Assembly (NCBI RefSeq): GCF_001982635.1
Contig: NZ_MKFI01000001.1
Coordinates: forward strand, 674,774-738,773
Direction of reading: 5' to 3'
Origin: Bradyrhizobium mercantei
GTDB lineage: Bacteria; Pseudomonadota; Alphaproteobacteria; Rhizobiales; Xanthobacteraceae
Length of the DNA: 64,000 nucleotides
Numbering within the stretch: the stretch's first letter is position 1; every line of letters starts with the position of its first letter. A model generated the notes under the pieces. The model saw only the letters and a list, made by a program, of their open reading frames with translations, was not told the DNA's origin and ran no database searches. Positions 34,696 to 44,607 of the stretch are shown piece after piece. Position numbers and translations under genes: made by a program.

Positions 34696-35174
34696 CTTGA
34701 GATCCTCGAACTAAGTCGACAAAGTGGGTTGCGCGTTGTGACCGATGCAGAGACGAGATTGCCTTGGAGAACCGTCCTGCGTTCAGGGGACATGTTTTGG
34801 ACGGCAGAAGCCGAGCGCCACGATCCGCGGCAATTCATCGAGCGCTTTCCTCTTTCAGATGCCGCAGATCTACGATCGGATTTGCGGCTGCGGGGTCTTA
34901 GGCCTCGTCCGCTGTGGTTTTGCACAGTTTCTGTTCGAGAGCTCAATGCGCCGCCCGGGATGCGAGAGCGAGATTCCATGGATGTGAAAGATGGTGTGTA
35001 CAAGTCTGCGCCGATAGACAGGGCACCCTCGAGCGCCGGCGCGAGCGGCCTGGCGGGCGTTTCCCTGCTGCGGAAGCCCTTGACGAATTGCTCAGGCCGG
35101 GAGCGGCTCAGCGCTTCTTGTGGCGCGATGACCAGCGAGCATGGTCGAGCGCCTTCGTCTGCTCCTGATTTTCG
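34696..35174. other. Intergenic region upstream of the monooxygenase
   Basis: A 479-base stretch between the monooxygenase start and the IclR stop. It must contain the monooxygenase promoter, but no clear -35/-10 or operator was identified. A plus-strand open frame crosses it and runs into the antisense of the IclR gene; it is rich in Ser and Arg and looks like chance. Confidence 0.4.
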
Positions 35175-35921
35175 CTACTCTTTGAGCGAAAGCTCGTCGG
35201 AAATCGCAGAAGCGCAATTGAGAACGTTTTTCCGAAACTCGGCAATAGATGGATCCGGCATTCTCGCCGAGGGGACTGAGATCGCGACAGCGGCAACCAC
35301 GCGACCTTGCGCATCGCGGATTGGCGACGCTACGCTTCGGACGCCTTCGAGGTAAGTGTCGGCAGCGTACGCGCTGTCCAGCTCGCGCACGCGGCCACAC
35401 TCCGCTTCGAGCTCGCCGGCATCCGTCACCGTGCACGTTGTGAAGCGCTCCAGAGGTTGCGCAAGCAACGCGGCTCGCCGTTCAGGCTCGAGATGCGAAA
35501 GCAGCACCAGCCCGCTGGCGGAGCAGTGAAGCGGAATGCGCTCGCCGAGCTCGTAGACGACCCGAACTGTATTTCGACATTCCACCATCGTCACACAGAT
35601 GGCGGATGCGCCATCTGTTCGAGAAAGTGCAGCCCCCTCCCCTGTCCGGTCACGCAATTGGTTCAGATGCTTCCGCGCGACGTCCGCGACTCCCGGCCAG
35701 CCAGCCCTGACCGCAGCAATGTCCATGATAGCCGGCCCCAGCGAATAGCGTCGCGTTCGTTCGTTTTGTTGAACGATCCCTTCGCCGCACAAGCTTTGCA
35801 GAAGGCGATGCACAGATGCACGGTCCATCTGAAGCCGATGACTGAGTTCGATCACCCCAAGCTCGGGCGCGTCGAGCGAGAACTGCTTCAACAAACGCAC
35901 TGTCTTCTGGGCGGTCTTCAT
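35175..35921 (-). CDS. IclR family transcriptional regulator
   Basis: A compact 248-residue IclR regulator. The winged helix is KTVRLLKQFSLDAPELGVIELSHRLQMDRASVHRLLQSL; the effector domain contains ELGERIPLHCSASGLVLLSHL, the usual LPLHATASGKALLA-like block, and VRSVASPIRDAQGRVVAAVAIS. It is divergent from the aminotransferase operon, with a TTGAT-N5-ATCAA palindrome about 25 bases upstream of each gene, which is strong evidence that it controls both itself and that operon. Confidence 0.93.
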   Translation of the reverse strand: MKTAQKTVRLLKQFSLDAPELGVIELSHRLQMDRASVHRLLQSLCGEGIVQQNERTRRYSLGPAIMDIAAVRAGWPGVADVARKHLNQLRDRTGEGAALSRTDGASAICVTMVECRNTVRVVYELGERIPLHCSASGLVLLSHLEPERRAALLAQPLERFTTCTVTDAGELEAECGRVRELDSAYAADTYLEGVRSVASPIRDAQGRVVAAVAISVPSARMPDPSIAEFRKNVLNCASAISDELSLKE

Positions 35922-35946
35922 CGGCTCGTTCGCTCCATTGAGTGAA

Positions 35947-35963
35947 TTGATTATATATCAATT
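35947..35963. promoter_or_regulatory. IclR operator, copy next to iclR
   Basis: TTGATTATATATCAATT, containing the inverted repeat TTGAT-TATAT-ATCAA, 25 bases upstream of the IclR start. The identical 17 bases recur at 36058. The AT-rich centre may double as the -10 element. Confidence 0.7.
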
Positions 35964-36057
35964 CTATAACCTGGTAAGAGGTAAGTTTTATCCCTTTCTT
36001 CTTGCCCTTACGTCGCAACGCTACTTATAATTTGCGAAAGCTCGCGCAACCAGCGAG

Positions 36058-36074
36058 TTGATTATATATCAATT
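36058..36074. promoter_or_regulatory. IclR operator, copy next to the aminotransferase operon
   Basis: The same TTGATTATATATCAATT, 20 bases before the aminotransferase ATG and 111 bases from the first copy. Its TATATA lies where a -10 would be, so a bound regulator would block RNA polymerase. Confidence 0.7.
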
Positions 36075-36094
36075 TAACAGGGCGAGAGCGCGCG

Positions 36095-37462
36095 ATGTCG
36101 GTGGCTTTAAATTCGTTCGAGGCTCGCGACATCGCGAGTCACGCCCACCCTCAGACGAATTTGCGCCTGCACGAAACGATCGGGCCTCTGGTCATTGAGC
36201 GTGGCGATGGCGTCTTCGTCATCGACAAGGACGGTAACCGCTTCCTGGAAGGCATGGCCGGCTTATGGTGCGCGGCGCTCGGCTTTAGCGAACGGCGCCT
36301 GGCCGAAGCAGCTTATCGGCAAATGTCGAAGCTGCCCTACCAACAGACATTCGCGCACCGGTCCAATGACACGGTGATCGAGCTCTCGGAAATGCTATTG
36401 GCGCGCGCTCCCGTGCCGATGTCCAAGGTGATGTTCCAGGCCTCCGGATCCGAAGCCGTGGACACCGCAATCAAGCTCGTTTGGTATTATCACGCTGGGA
36501 TCGGCAAGCCGGAGAAGCGCAAGATCATCGGCCGAGAGCGCGGCTATCACGGCACGACGATCGGTTCGGCCAGTCTGACTGGATTGCCCAACATGCACCG
36601 TGGATACGGCTTGCCGATCCCGGGCTTTCTGCACGTCTCCTGCCCGCATCACTACCGGAATGCACTTCCCATGGAGAGCGAGGAGGATTTTTCGACCCGA
36701 TTGGCGCAAGAGCTCGAAGAAGCAATCCTGCGTGAAGGCCCTGAGACCGTCGGGGCATTCGTCGCCGAGCCGGTCATGGGAACGGGTGGGGTCGTGGTGC
36801 CGCCCCGCACCTATTTCGAAAAGATCCAGTCGGTCCTCGCGAAGTACGAGATTCTGCTCGTTGCGGACGAGGTCATCTGCGGCTTCGGTCGGACTGGCGA
36901 ATATTGGGGATCCCAGACCATGGCGATGCGCCCGGACCTTTTGACCTGCGCGAAAAACCTTTCGTCGGCGTACTTTCCGATTTCGGCCGTGATGATGTCG
37001 GACAAGATCTATCAGGGCGTGGCCGACCACAGTGCTTCCTTGAACGGATTTGGACACGGATACACCTACAGCGGCCACCCTGTCGGCGCCGCGGTCGCAA
37101 TCGAGGCGCTGAAGATCTACGACGAAATCGATATCGTTGGCAGAGTGCGCGAAAACGCATCGCTGCTCCAATCGGGCCTGCGACAGTTCGCCGAGCACGC
37201 CCTCGTCGGTGAGGTCCGGGGAATAGGCCTCATGGCTGCCCTAGAACTTGTCAGGGACAAATCCGAGAAGACGCCGTTTGCGCAGGAGACACGCATCGGA
37301 GAGCGCCTCATGGCCGCACTGCAGCGCCGCGGCGTCCTGCTGCGTGCCATCGGAAGTCAGCTCTACTGCGCGCCACCGCTTGTCATCTCCCGTGCCGAAA
37401 TCGAGACCTTGGTGGCAGCAGTCGCTGGCGCACTGGATGAGGTCCAGAAAGAGATTCTATGA
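36095..37462 (+). CDS. Class III (omega) aminotransferase
   Basis: A 455-residue PLP-dependent aminotransferase of the beta-alanine:pyruvate/taurine type. Blocks are FLEGMAGLWCAALGF, the phosphate site SGSEAVDTAIKLVWYYH, YHGTTIGSASLTG, the PLP Asp in LLVADEVICGFGRTG, and the Schiff-base Lys in LTCAKNLSSAYFP, which differs from the usual AKGL by one residue. Catalysis would move an amino group from an amine or beta-amino acid to pyruvate or 2-oxoglutarate. It starts an operon with an amidohydrolase and an ABC importer, so an imported amide- or ring-bound amine is the likely substrate. Confidence 0.92.
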   Translation: MSVALNSFEARDIASHAHPQTNLRLHETIGPLVIERGDGVFVIDKDGNRFLEGMAGLWCAALGFSERRLAEAAYRQMSKLPYQQTFAHRSNDTVIELSEMLLARAPVPMSKVMFQASGSEAVDTAIKLVWYYHAGIGKPEKRKIIGRERGYHGTTIGSASLTGLPNMHRGYGLPIPGFLHVSCPHHYRNALPMESEEDFSTRLAQELEEAILREGPETVGAFVAEPVMGTGGVVVPPRTYFEKIQSVLAKYEILLVADEVICGFGRTGEYWGSQTMAMRPDLLTCAKNLSSAYFPISAVMMSDKIYQGVADHSASLNGFGHGYTYSGHPVGAAVAIEALKIYDEIDIVGRVRENASLLQSGLRQFAEHALVGEVRGIGLMAALELVRDKSEKTPFAQETRIGERLMAALQRRGVLLRAIGSQLYCAPPLVISRAEIETLVAAVAGALDEVQKEIL

Positions 37463-39141
37463 CGCGCGACCCGCCAACCGAGCGTTCCAAGGCCGATCTC
37501 GTCCTGCGAGATGCGCGGTTCTACACGCTCGATCCGGCGCTCCCCTGGGCCGACTGCATCGCCATCGGCCAGGGCCGGATATTGGCGGTCGGGTCGTCCT
37601 CGGACATCGAACCCTTCGTTGATCGAAGCACCGAGTTCAAAGAGCTCGGTGGTCGCATGGTGCTCCCGGGCATCATCGACGCGCATTGCCATGTCTTCGA
37701 AGGGGCGCGCTCGCGTTTGTTCGAGATCGAGATCAGCCCCATCGCATCCCTTTCGGAACTGCTCGGCATTGTCGAAGCAGCGGCAAGCAAGCCCGGACGC
37801 CGTTGGATCACTGGTGGCACGTGGGGGCCTGCGCTTGCCGAGCTATTTGCGACTGAATCCGCGCTCCGCGCCCTCGATGAGGTCTCGGCGGACCGCCCCG
37901 TGGTCCTTCGCGACGTTAGCTTCCATTCCCGCTTTGCGAATTCCGTCGCTCTCGCTGCCGCTGGTATTCGAAAGGATACGCGGGATCCGCCGAACGGGGT
38001 GATCGTGCGGGACCCGGAAAGCGGCGTCCCAACCGGGCTACTGCATGAGGCGGCCGCCTTCAATATGGACGAGGCGGCAGCCCCATGGTCGGAGCACGAG
38101 AATCTCGATGCGGCGCGGTCAAGCATCGCGCTCTACAATGGACTCGGCGTCACGGGATTCCAGTTGGCGGTCGCATCCCGTGCGACGATGTCGATCTACA
38201 AGATGGTCGACGACGCCGGTGGTCTTTCTGCCCGGATCGGAATGACCATTGCCATGGAGGCGGGGCTCGCCCAAGCTCGCGACGGAATCGGCCCCGAGGC
38301 CATCGCGACGCGGAAGCAGTTCGCATCCCCACACATCGACGTGGACTTCGCAAAGTTCTTCATGGACGGCGTTCCAAGCATGCGTACGGCTGCTTTCGTC
38401 GAGCCATATCTGATCCCCTCCGCCGGCCAAGCGCGCTTTCGCGGGCAGTCCTTCTACTCGGTTGCGGACCTCGCCGACCGGATCACTTCACTCGATCGGG
38501 AAGGCATCAGCGTCAAGATTCACGCGATCGGAGACCAGGCCATTCGAGACACGCTCGATGCGATCGCGATCGTCCGAGCCAACAATGGAACGGGCGGCCC
38601 GCAGCATCAGATCGCGCATCTTAATTTCATCGCCCCTTCTGATTTGCCACGCCTTCGCGAGCTCAATGTTCTTGCAGATCTCTGCCCTCCGATGTGGTTC
38701 CCGTCCGCCCATATGCAATCGATGAGCCGGCTTCTGGGCCCTGAACGCGTGGAGCGCTCATGGCCGATACGAAGTCTTCTCGAACTGGGAACCGACGCGG
38801 CCGCCGGAACGGATTGGCCAGCCATCGCGCCTACGCCCAGCCCTTGGCCGGGCCTGTCAGCGATGGTGACCCGCAGAAACCCCTACTCTCATTCGTCCGA
38901 GACGCATTCGTCCCATGAAGCGCTCGATCTAGCCACCGCCATCGAACTCTACACCAGCCGTCCGGCCCGAGCCTTACGCATCGACGACCGTGCCGGCTCG
39001 TTAAGCCCCGGGAAGTCGGCAGACATGATCGTCTTGGACCGCAACCTTTTTGAAATCGCTCCCGAAGCGATCGCCGAGACAAAGGTTCTGGCGACGCTGT
39101 TCGAGGGACGCTGCGTTCACGGCACGCTGGAGCTCTCATGA
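37459..39141 (+). CDS. Amidohydrolase family protein (YtcJ-like)
   Basis: A 560-residue metal-dependent hydrolase. The N-terminal beta-sandwich ends at LPGIIDAHCHVFEG, which supplies two metal-binding His; KIHAIGDQAIRDTLDAI and QIAHLNFI hold further ligands, and GTDAAAGTDWPAIAPTPSPW the closing Asp region. The usual closing segment ALRIDDRAGSLSPGKSADMIVLDRN follows. The ATG overlaps the aminotransferase stop (ATGA). Substrates of this branch are mostly unknown; with its neighbours it may release an amine for the aminotransferase. Confidence 0.9.
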   Translation: MTRDPPTERSKADLVLRDARFYTLDPALPWADCIAIGQGRILAVGSSSDIEPFVDRSTEFKELGGRMVLPGIIDAHCHVFEGARSRLFEIEISPIASLSELLGIVEAAASKPGRRWITGGTWGPALAELFATESALRALDEVSADRPVVLRDVSFHSRFANSVALAAAGIRKDTRDPPNGVIVRDPESGVPTGLLHEAAAFNMDEAAAPWSEHENLDAARSSIALYNGLGVTGFQLAVASRATMSIYKMVDDAGGLSARIGMTIAMEAGLAQARDGIGPEAIATRKQFASPHIDVDFAKFFMDGVPSMRTAAFVEPYLIPSAGQARFRGQSFYSVADLADRITSLDREGISVKIHAIGDQAIRDTLDAIAIVRANNGTGGPQHQIAHLNFIAPSDLPRLRELNVLADLCPPMWFPSAHMQSMSRLLGPERVERSWPIRSLLELGTDAAAGTDWPAIAPTPSPWPGLSAMVTRRNPYSHSSETHSSHEALDLATAIELYTSRPARALRIDDRAGSLSPGKSADMIVLDRNLFEIAPEAIAETKVLATLFEGRCVHGTLELS

Positions 39142-39995
39142 CGGCCCCTCTCACGCTCGACAGTGCCAATACCACCCGGTCAGCGCCAGTCGAGGCTCCA
39201 GCAAACGCCGACGGAGTCCACACTCCGCTTGGCACTGAGCCCGCACTTTTCGAGCTGCGACAGGCAACGCTGACACTTGCAGGTCGTCCGATCCTGGAAA
39301 AGATAGATTTCGTCGTCCGCCGCAAGGAGTTCGTCTCGGTAGTAGGATCCTCCGGCTGTGGCAAGACGAGCCTACTCCGGCTCATGGCCGGGCTCGCTCG
39401 CCAAACCGCCGGCGAGGTCCTCTATGACGGCAAGCCGATAACGCGGTCGCATCAGGATGTGGCAATCGTGTTCCAGGACTACGGGAAAGCGTTGCTGCCC
39501 TGGCGGACCGTCACGGGCAACGTCGCTCTTGCGCTGGAAGCGATGCGGGTGCCGAAGTCCGAATATCGCGATCGCATCGGTTGCGTTCTCGAACTCGTCG
39601 GACTTGCGCAACATGCGGACAAGTATCCGGGTCAATTGTCAGGCGGCATGCAGCAGCGCCTGCAGATCGCGCGCGCCCTGGCGCAGGAGCCGAAGGCCAT
39701 TCTCATGGATGAGCCTTTCGGTGCGCTCGACGCGATGACTCGCCAGTCCCTTCAGGACGAGATCCTGACAATCGTCGCTCGCACCGGCGCCACAGTATTC
39801 TTCGTTACACATGATCTGGAAGAAGCGATCTATTTGGGCGATCGCGTGATCGTCCTGCGGCCCAACCCAGGACGGATCGTGAGGACTTTCGACGTCAACC
39901 TATCGCGCCCCCGCGACCAGCTTCGATCGCGCGAAGACGGAGAATTCACCCGACTGCGCCACGAGCTCCACACACTCTTCAAGGAGCTGCATTGA
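39138..39995 (+). CDS. ABC transporter ATP-binding protein, NitT/TauT family
   Basis: A 285-residue ATPase starting at an ATG that overlaps the amidohydrolase stop. Walker A GSSGCGKT is near residue 73, the signature [15 protein letters not shown] near 170 and Walker [12 protein letters not shown] near 192; the switch His is in FVTHD. The first 35 residues are a polar extension before the ATPase fold. It serves the two permeases and binding protein that follow. Confidence 0.93.
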   Translation: MTAPLTLDSANTTRSAPVEAPANADGVHTPLGTEPALFELRQATLTLAGRPILEKIDFVVRRKEFVSVVGSSGCGKTSLLRLMAGLARQTAGEVLYDGKPITRSHQDVAIVFQDYGKALLPWRTVTGNVALALEAMRVPKSEYRDRIGCVLELVGLAQHADKYPGQLSGGMQQRLQIARALAQEPKAILMDEPFGALDAMTRQSLQDEILTIVARTGATVFFVTHDLEEAIYLGDRVIVLRPNPGRIVRTFDVNLSRPRDQLRSREDGEFTRLRHELHTLFKELH

Positions 39996-40777
39996 TGATC
40001 AATCCGGGGCAACACACTTTAGCTCGCTTGCGTGGGTTCATTGTTCCGCTCGCGTTGTTGTCCTTGGCAGAGATCGTCTACGCGATGAACGACGTGCACA
40101 GCGAAATCATCGCCCCGCCTCACGAGGTTCTTCGGGCACTTTCCACGATCGCGATGGATGGAACGCTCTGGAACGCCACGATGCAGACGCTCGCCGGCGC
40201 GATGGCCGGACTTTCGATAGGTTTTGGGCTCGGACTTCTCCTGGGCGCCTTTCTCGGTATCTCAAGCTTTTTGGATCGCCTGTTGTTCGTATCGATCGAG
40301 ATCGTCCGCGCTCTTCCCTCGATTGCGTTCATACCGATTGCCATGCTGATCTTCGGATTCGGGTACCGCATGGAACTGTCGATCGTGGCCTTTGCCACGT
40401 TCTGGCCGACACTTCTCTTGACGCGGTCCGCCGTGTCGAGCATCGAACCACGCCTCCTGGAGGTGTCGCGCGCGCTTGGATTCGGGATCCGCGCCTCGAT
40501 CTGGAAGATTGTGCTGCCGGCCGCCTTGCCGCGCGTCTTCGTGGCGCTGCGGCTCGCCGCCAGCGTGGCGCTTATCGTCGCTGTCACCGTCGAAGTCACC
40601 GCAAATCCGCTTGGACTTGGTTATGGATTGATGAGCGCCCAGCAGTCGCTGCAACCTGCGACCATGCTCGCACTTCTATGCTGGCTCGCGGCCGTCGGTT
40701 GGACACTCAACAGCGCGCTGCTGTGGACCGAAAAGCGGCTGTTCGGCCGGATGACCTCGACGGACTTCACGCGATGA
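39995..40777 (+). CDS. ABC transporter permease, NitT/TauT family (first of two)
   Basis: A 260-residue permease with about six membrane segments and the EAA-type loop LEVSRALGFGIRASIWKIVLPAALPRVF. The ATG at 39995 with AAGGAG 9 bases before it is preferred over the overlapping TTG. It is followed by a second, different permease, so the pore is probably a heterodimer. Confidence 0.92.
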   Translation: MINPGQHTLARLRGFIVPLALLSLAEIVYAMNDVHSEIIAPPHEVLRALSTIAMDGTLWNATMQTLAGAMAGLSIGFGLGLLLGAFLGISSFLDRLLFVSIEIVRALPSIAFIPIAMLIFGFGYRMELSIVAFATFWPTLLLTRSAVSSIEPRLLEVSRALGFGIRASIWKIVLPAALPRVFVALRLAASVALIVAVTVEVTANPLGLGYGLMSAQQSLQPATMLALLCWLAAVGWTLNSALLWTEKRLFGRMTSTDFTR

Positions 40778-41538
40778 AGGCAGTGCGCTCGCTTTGGATC
40801 GTCCCCAGCATCGCCGTCGCCGTGGCGTTTGTGTTGCTTTGGAAATACGCGGTCGATGCCAGAATGGTCTCACCGGTGTTTTTGCCGAGCCCAGAGCGCA
40901 CGTGGGCCGCGTTGCAACATGGCTTTGCCGCAGGCGCACTACAATTGAAGTTCCTTCACACGCTGGAGCGCATGTTCTACGGGTGGATATGCGCGTCGAT
41001 CTTCGGGATTGCCATCGGCGCGCTTATCGGAAGCTCCTCCACGATACGTAGCTACCTGCAGCCGAGCCTCGAACTCCTACGTCCTCTTCCGGCTTCTGCC
41101 GTCATCCCCATCGCGATCGCCTTCTTTGGCCTTTCCGACGGGATGGTACTGGCCACGATTTGCTTCGGTGCACTTTGGCCCATGCTATTGGCAACGATCC
41201 ACGGCTTCAGCTCCGTCGAGCCGCGACTCTATGAACTGTCCGAAGCGCTAGGGATGAAGCGGACAGCGGTCGTGTTCAAGATCGTACTTCCCAGTGCATT
41301 GCCGGACATCCTCGCGGGCATGCGCTTGGGCATGACGGTTTCGCTGATCCTGACGGTGGTCGGCGAGATGCTCGCGAGCCGCGACGGTTTGGGCCAGTGG
41401 ATTCTGCTCGCTGGACGCTCGTTCCGTTCGCCGGATCTTTTCGCTGGACTTGTCCTGCTTGCGGCACTCGGTCTCTCGAGCAGCTTGTTGCTTATCGGCC
41501 TCGAGCGCTGGCTGTTGCGCTGGAGAACCGTTCATTGA
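40774..41538 (+). CDS. ABC transporter permease, NitT/TauT family (second of two)
   Basis: A 254-residue permease beginning at an ATG that overlaps the first permease stop (ATGA); the open frame to 40678 is a shadow. The EAA-type loop reads LYELSEALGMKRTAVVFKIVLPSALPDIL. It differs in sequence from the first permease throughout, so they are not a recent duplication. Confidence 0.92.
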   Translation: MKAVRSLWIVPSIAVAVAFVLLWKYAVDARMVSPVFLPSPERTWAALQHGFAAGALQLKFLHTLERMFYGWICASIFGIAIGALIGSSSTIRSYLQPSLELLRPLPASAVIPIAIAFFGLSDGMVLATICFGALWPMLLATIHGFSSVEPRLYELSEALGMKRTAVVFKIVLPSALPDILAGMRLGMTVSLILTVVGEMLASRDGLGQWILLAGRSFRSPDLFAGLVLLAALGLSSSLLLIGLERWLLRWRTVH

Positions 41539-41564
41539 TCCCCATTCTTGTCACGGAGCACTTC

Positions 41565-42518
41565 ATGACGATTCAGACAGTTTTCGCGCGGTGCGCTTTG
41601 GCGGCGGCGACACTCTTGATTGCGACAGCGACACCGGCGCGATCGGCCGATACCCTGAAGGTCGTCGTAATCAGTCAGAGCGACGCGTTGGCGCTGTACG
41701 TCGCCGCCGATCAGCACATGTTCGACAAGCGAGGCCTCTCGGTCGAGATCACGCCAGTCGCCAACCAATCGGTCGTCGTGAGCTCCCTGGTATCGGAGGC
41801 GGCGGACATCGGATTTGCGGTCCCGCCGGTCATCATCCAAGCCAAGGACAATGGTATCGACCTGCAGATTGTCTGTGGCGCGACCGAATTTCCCCTGCCC
41901 AAGCCAGCATATGCCGGTATTCTGGCGCGCACGGGTTCGGAGATCAGATCCGCCAACGACTTGATCGGAAAGAAGGTCGGCGTCATCGGCCTCAACTCCT
42001 TCCATCACATTATGGCCCGACGCTGGCTGGCGGAAAACCATGTCGATCCCGGCAAGGTGGAGTTTGTCGAGGTTGGATTGCCTCAGATGCAGGATCTTAT
42101 GAAGGCCGGCCAGATCGATGCGGGCGTGACGGTCGACCCGTTCTACAATCGCATGATCGACCAAGGCGTGGGTTACTCCTTTGGAGACTATCTTCAAACC
42201 GTGCCAAACGGCATCCCGGTCGACTTTTACGTCGCCCCAAAGTCTTGGCTGGCCAACCACCAGGAAATCGCTGTGAAGTTCAGGGACGCGATCGCGGAAG
42301 CAATCGGTCACATCAAAGCCAACGAGGCCGACGCGCGGGCCAGTCTCGCAAAGTGGACCAAGCTTCCCGCCGCGGTCGTAGCCTCTGCCCGCATTCCCAA
42401 CTTGAGTGCAGGTGTGGACGAAGGAACTCTGAATTGGTGGGTAGACCTGGTTAAGTCTCAAGGGCTCATTTCAGGAACGGTAAAGGCCCAAGATTTCACG
42501 TTCAGAGCGCAGCGGTAG
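41565..42518 (+). CDS. ABC transporter substrate-binding protein, NitT/TauT family
   Basis: A 317-residue periplasmic protein. The signal peptide (residues 1-27, cleavage ARS-AD) is followed by LKVVVISQSDALALYVAADQHMFDKRGLSVEI, the family opening. The GGAG ribosome site lies 6 bases before the ATG. It is the last gene of the IclR-linked aminotransferase-amidohydrolase-ABC operon and is expected to bind its substrate. Confidence 0.91.
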   Translation: MTIQTVFARCALAAATLLIATATPARSADTLKVVVISQSDALALYVAADQHMFDKRGLSVEITPVANQSVVVSSLVSEAADIGFAVPPVIIQAKDNGIDLQIVCGATEFPLPKPAYAGILARTGSEIRSANDLIGKKVGVIGLNSFHHIMARRWLAENHVDPGKVEFVEVGLPQMQDLMKAGQIDAGVTVDPFYNRMIDQGVGYSFGDYLQTVPNGIPVDFYVAPKSWLANHQEIAVKFRDAIAEAIGHIKANEADARASLAKWTKLPAAVVASARIPNLSAGVDEGTLNWWVDLVKSQGLISGTVKAQDFTFRAQR

Positions 42519-42621
42519 GTGTCGCCGCCTCATCATCCAGGCAAGGCGGTCTGCGGCACTATTTCGATTGTCGAGTGCCGTCTAGGCACCCGACTGCCGG
42601 TTAGACGACGGGGCATCGCAC

Positions 42622-42642
42622 CCGAAAATTAGCAACTTTCGG
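42622..42642 (+). terminator. Small hairpin between the ABC operon and the chemoreceptor
   Basis: CCGAAA (42622) and TTTCGG (42637) form a 6-bp stem 104 bases after the binding-protein stop. There is no T-run; a weak terminator at best. Confidence 0.25.
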
Positions 42643-42751
42643 ATTCGGCCTTGACGCGGCGTTGAGCCCGTCCGGGAGGATTTGTGTCTCGGCTCCCGGG
42701 ACGTCACCGCTCGACGACGGGAGTAACCGTTTTGCAGCGATTGGATGCTAA

Positions 42752-42768
42752 TGTCCGACTGACGGACA
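42752..42768. promoter_or_regulatory. Operator copy 6, perfect, upstream of the chemoreceptor
   Basis: TGTCCGACTGACGGACA, 6-base arms, 48 bases before the chemoreceptor ATG. The preceding bases include GCTAAT, a possible -10. The extended arm TGACAATAATGTCC is on the minus strand here, opposite to most copies relative to the gene. Confidence 0.72.
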
Positions 42769-42816
42769 TTATTGTCATGGTTTGCATACTAGATTTCGAT
42801 CGGGACGGGACATCGC

Positions 42817-44511
42817 ATGAAAATCTTGAGCCGCCTCAGCATCCGTATCAAGCTTCTATTGGTCCTCTGTCTTGCGGCATTGGCCGTTGCGGCATCCATT
42901 GCCTTTGCCGGCTCGATTATGCGAGGCCGAATGATGGATGACCGCGTCGAGAAGCTCCATGCCGTCGTCCAGGCGGCGACCGGGCTCGCAAAATCGCTCG
43001 ATGCCCAAGTCGGAGCTCAGAAGCTCACGCGCGAGCAGGCCTTGGATCAGTTCCGCGAAGCGGTGCATGCGATCCGCTTCGACGGAGGCGAAGGCTACAT
43101 TATCGCCCTGGATTCTGCCGGGCGTGTGCGCGTGCATGGCGCCAATCCAAAGCTCGAAGGCAAATCATCGGAGGCAAAAGTCGCGGACGGTCGCCTTCTC
43201 ACCGACCTGATCGAAACGGCCCTGGCGAGAACGGACGATGCCGTCGTCGATTACTTCTTTCCGAGGCCCGGGGCGAGCGAGCTGCAGCACAAGGTAGCCT
43301 ACGTCTCCCGCTTTCGTCCTTGGGATGGCATGGTCGTAATGGCGGCGGCCTATACCGACGATCTGGATGCGGCGTTCCGCACGACGATCCTGGAGCTTAC
43401 CGCCACGGGGGGGTTGGTCTTCCTTTTGGTCGTCGCATCATGCTGGTGCATCAATCGCGATATCGGCGGTTCCCTTCTCCGGATGAAGTTCGACATGCAA
43501 CGTCTCGTCGCAGGCACCTTGGACGTCGAAGTTTCGGGCTCCGACAGGCGCGACGAGATCGGCGAGATGGCCGTCGCTGTGCGCGTGTTCCAAAAAAATG
43601 CGGCGGAGGTCGGTCGATTGAAAGCGGAGCAGACCGCCGCGGCGGAACGGACGGCGGTCGAAAAACGCGTGGCCATGGAGCGAATTGCACAGGAGTTCGA
43701 GGCGGGCGTCGGCGAGGTTGTGAATACGGTCGCTTCGGCGGCAACCGAGATGGAACAGACGGCGTCGTCGATGACGGCGGCCGCCAGTGAAGCCTCGCGT
43801 CAGGCCGGGGCGGCGGTCGCCGCCTCCGACAACACATCGACCAATGTCGAAGCCGTCGCCGGTGCAGCAAACGAGCTTACGGGGTCCGTCGACGAGATCA
43901 GCCGTCAGGTCGCCTCGTCTTCGGAAATGGCCGCCAAGGCGGTCGACGATGCCAAACGGAGCGACGCGCTCGTGGCGGCACTCTCCGACGCTGCCAAACA
44001 GATCGGCACTGTCACCGAGATGATCAGCGAAATCGCGAGCAAGACCAATCTTCTTGCGCTCAATGCGACCATCGAGGCGGCGCGAGCTGGGGAAGCAGGT
44101 AAAGGCTTCGCGGTCGTCGCCTCGGAAGTCAAAAGTCTCGCCGCTCAGACCGCGAAGGCAACCCAAGAGATCAGCAGGCAGATCGAGACGATGCAGACGG
44201 TGACCGGCGAAACGGTGATCGCCATCGGTTCGATAGGAGAAACCATCACCCGATTCAGCGAAACCTCCTCGGCGATCGCAGCCGCGGTGGAGGAACAGAG
44301 CGCAGCAACCCGCGAGATCGCCCGAAACGCGCAGGAAGCATCCGCGCGTACGAAGGCGGCCTGCGGAAATCTCGAGGGTGTCACGAAAACCGTCGACGCT
44401 TCCGGGGATGCCGCGGATCAAATGAAGGGCGCCGCAGGAGAATTGGCCCGACAGGCCGAAAACCTCCGTGCGCAGGTTCAAAGCTTCCTGCACGACTTAC
44501 TGGCGGCATAA
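42817..44511 (+). CDS. Methyl-accepting chemotaxis protein with periplasmic Cache domain
   Basis: A 564-residue chemoreceptor. Membrane helix 1 is at about residues 10-33; a single Cache (sCache-type) sensor domain follows, with [24 protein letters not shown] and [19 protein letters not shown]; helix 2 is at about 195-215; then a HAMP domain and a long coiled-coil signalling domain whose conserved tip reads [20 protein letters not shown]. It should signal to CheA/CheW and steer the cell toward its ligand. A shared operator upstream suggests the ligand is the compound handled by the rest of the regulon. Confidence 0.94.
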   Translation: MKILSRLSIRIKLLLVLCLAALAVAASIAFAGSIMRGRMMDDRVEKLHAVVQAATGLAKSLDAQVGAQKLTREQALDQFREAVHAIRFDGGEGYIIALDSAGRVRVHGANPKLEGKSSEAKVADGRLLTDLIETALARTDDAVVDYFFPRPGASELQHKVAYVSRFRPWDGMVVMAAAYTDDLDAAFRTTILELTATGGLVFLLVVASCWCINRDIGGSLLRMKFDMQRLVAGTLDVEVSGSDRRDEIGEMAVAVRVFQKNAAEVGRLKAEQTAAAERTAVEKRVAMERIAQEFEAGVGEVVNTVASAATEMEQTASSMTAAASEASRQAGAAVAASDNTSTNVEAVAGAANELTGSVDEISRQVASSSEMAAKAVDDAKRSDALVAALSDAAKQIGTVTEMISEIASKTNLLALNATIEAARAGEAGKGFAVVASEVKSLAAQTAKATQEISRQIETMQTVTGETVIAIGSIGETITRFSETSSAIAAAVEEQSAATREIARNAQEASARTKAACGNLEGVTKTVDASGDAADQMKGAAGELARQAENLRAQVQSFLHDLLAA

Positions 44512-44607
44512 TCCACCTCAAAGTGTCGTCCGCATTCCTGTGCTGGCTACCACACCCTCGACCACCGACTCGTCGGGTAAAAACGCTCGCCAGGGCATAA
44601 TCAATGA

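Noticed and set aside
34773..34792. CGTCC-N10-GGACA upstream of the monooxygenase
   Set aside because: Spacer of 10 does not fit the 7-base rule shared by all accepted copies.
34729..35355. Plus-strand open frame of 208 codons
   Set aside because: Low-complexity Ser/Arg-rich reading that runs antisense into the IclR gene; treated as chance.
42519..42816. Terminator for the ABC operon before the chemoreceptor
   Set aside because: Only a 6-bp hairpin without a T-run is present; listed with low confidence and not used to argue separate units.
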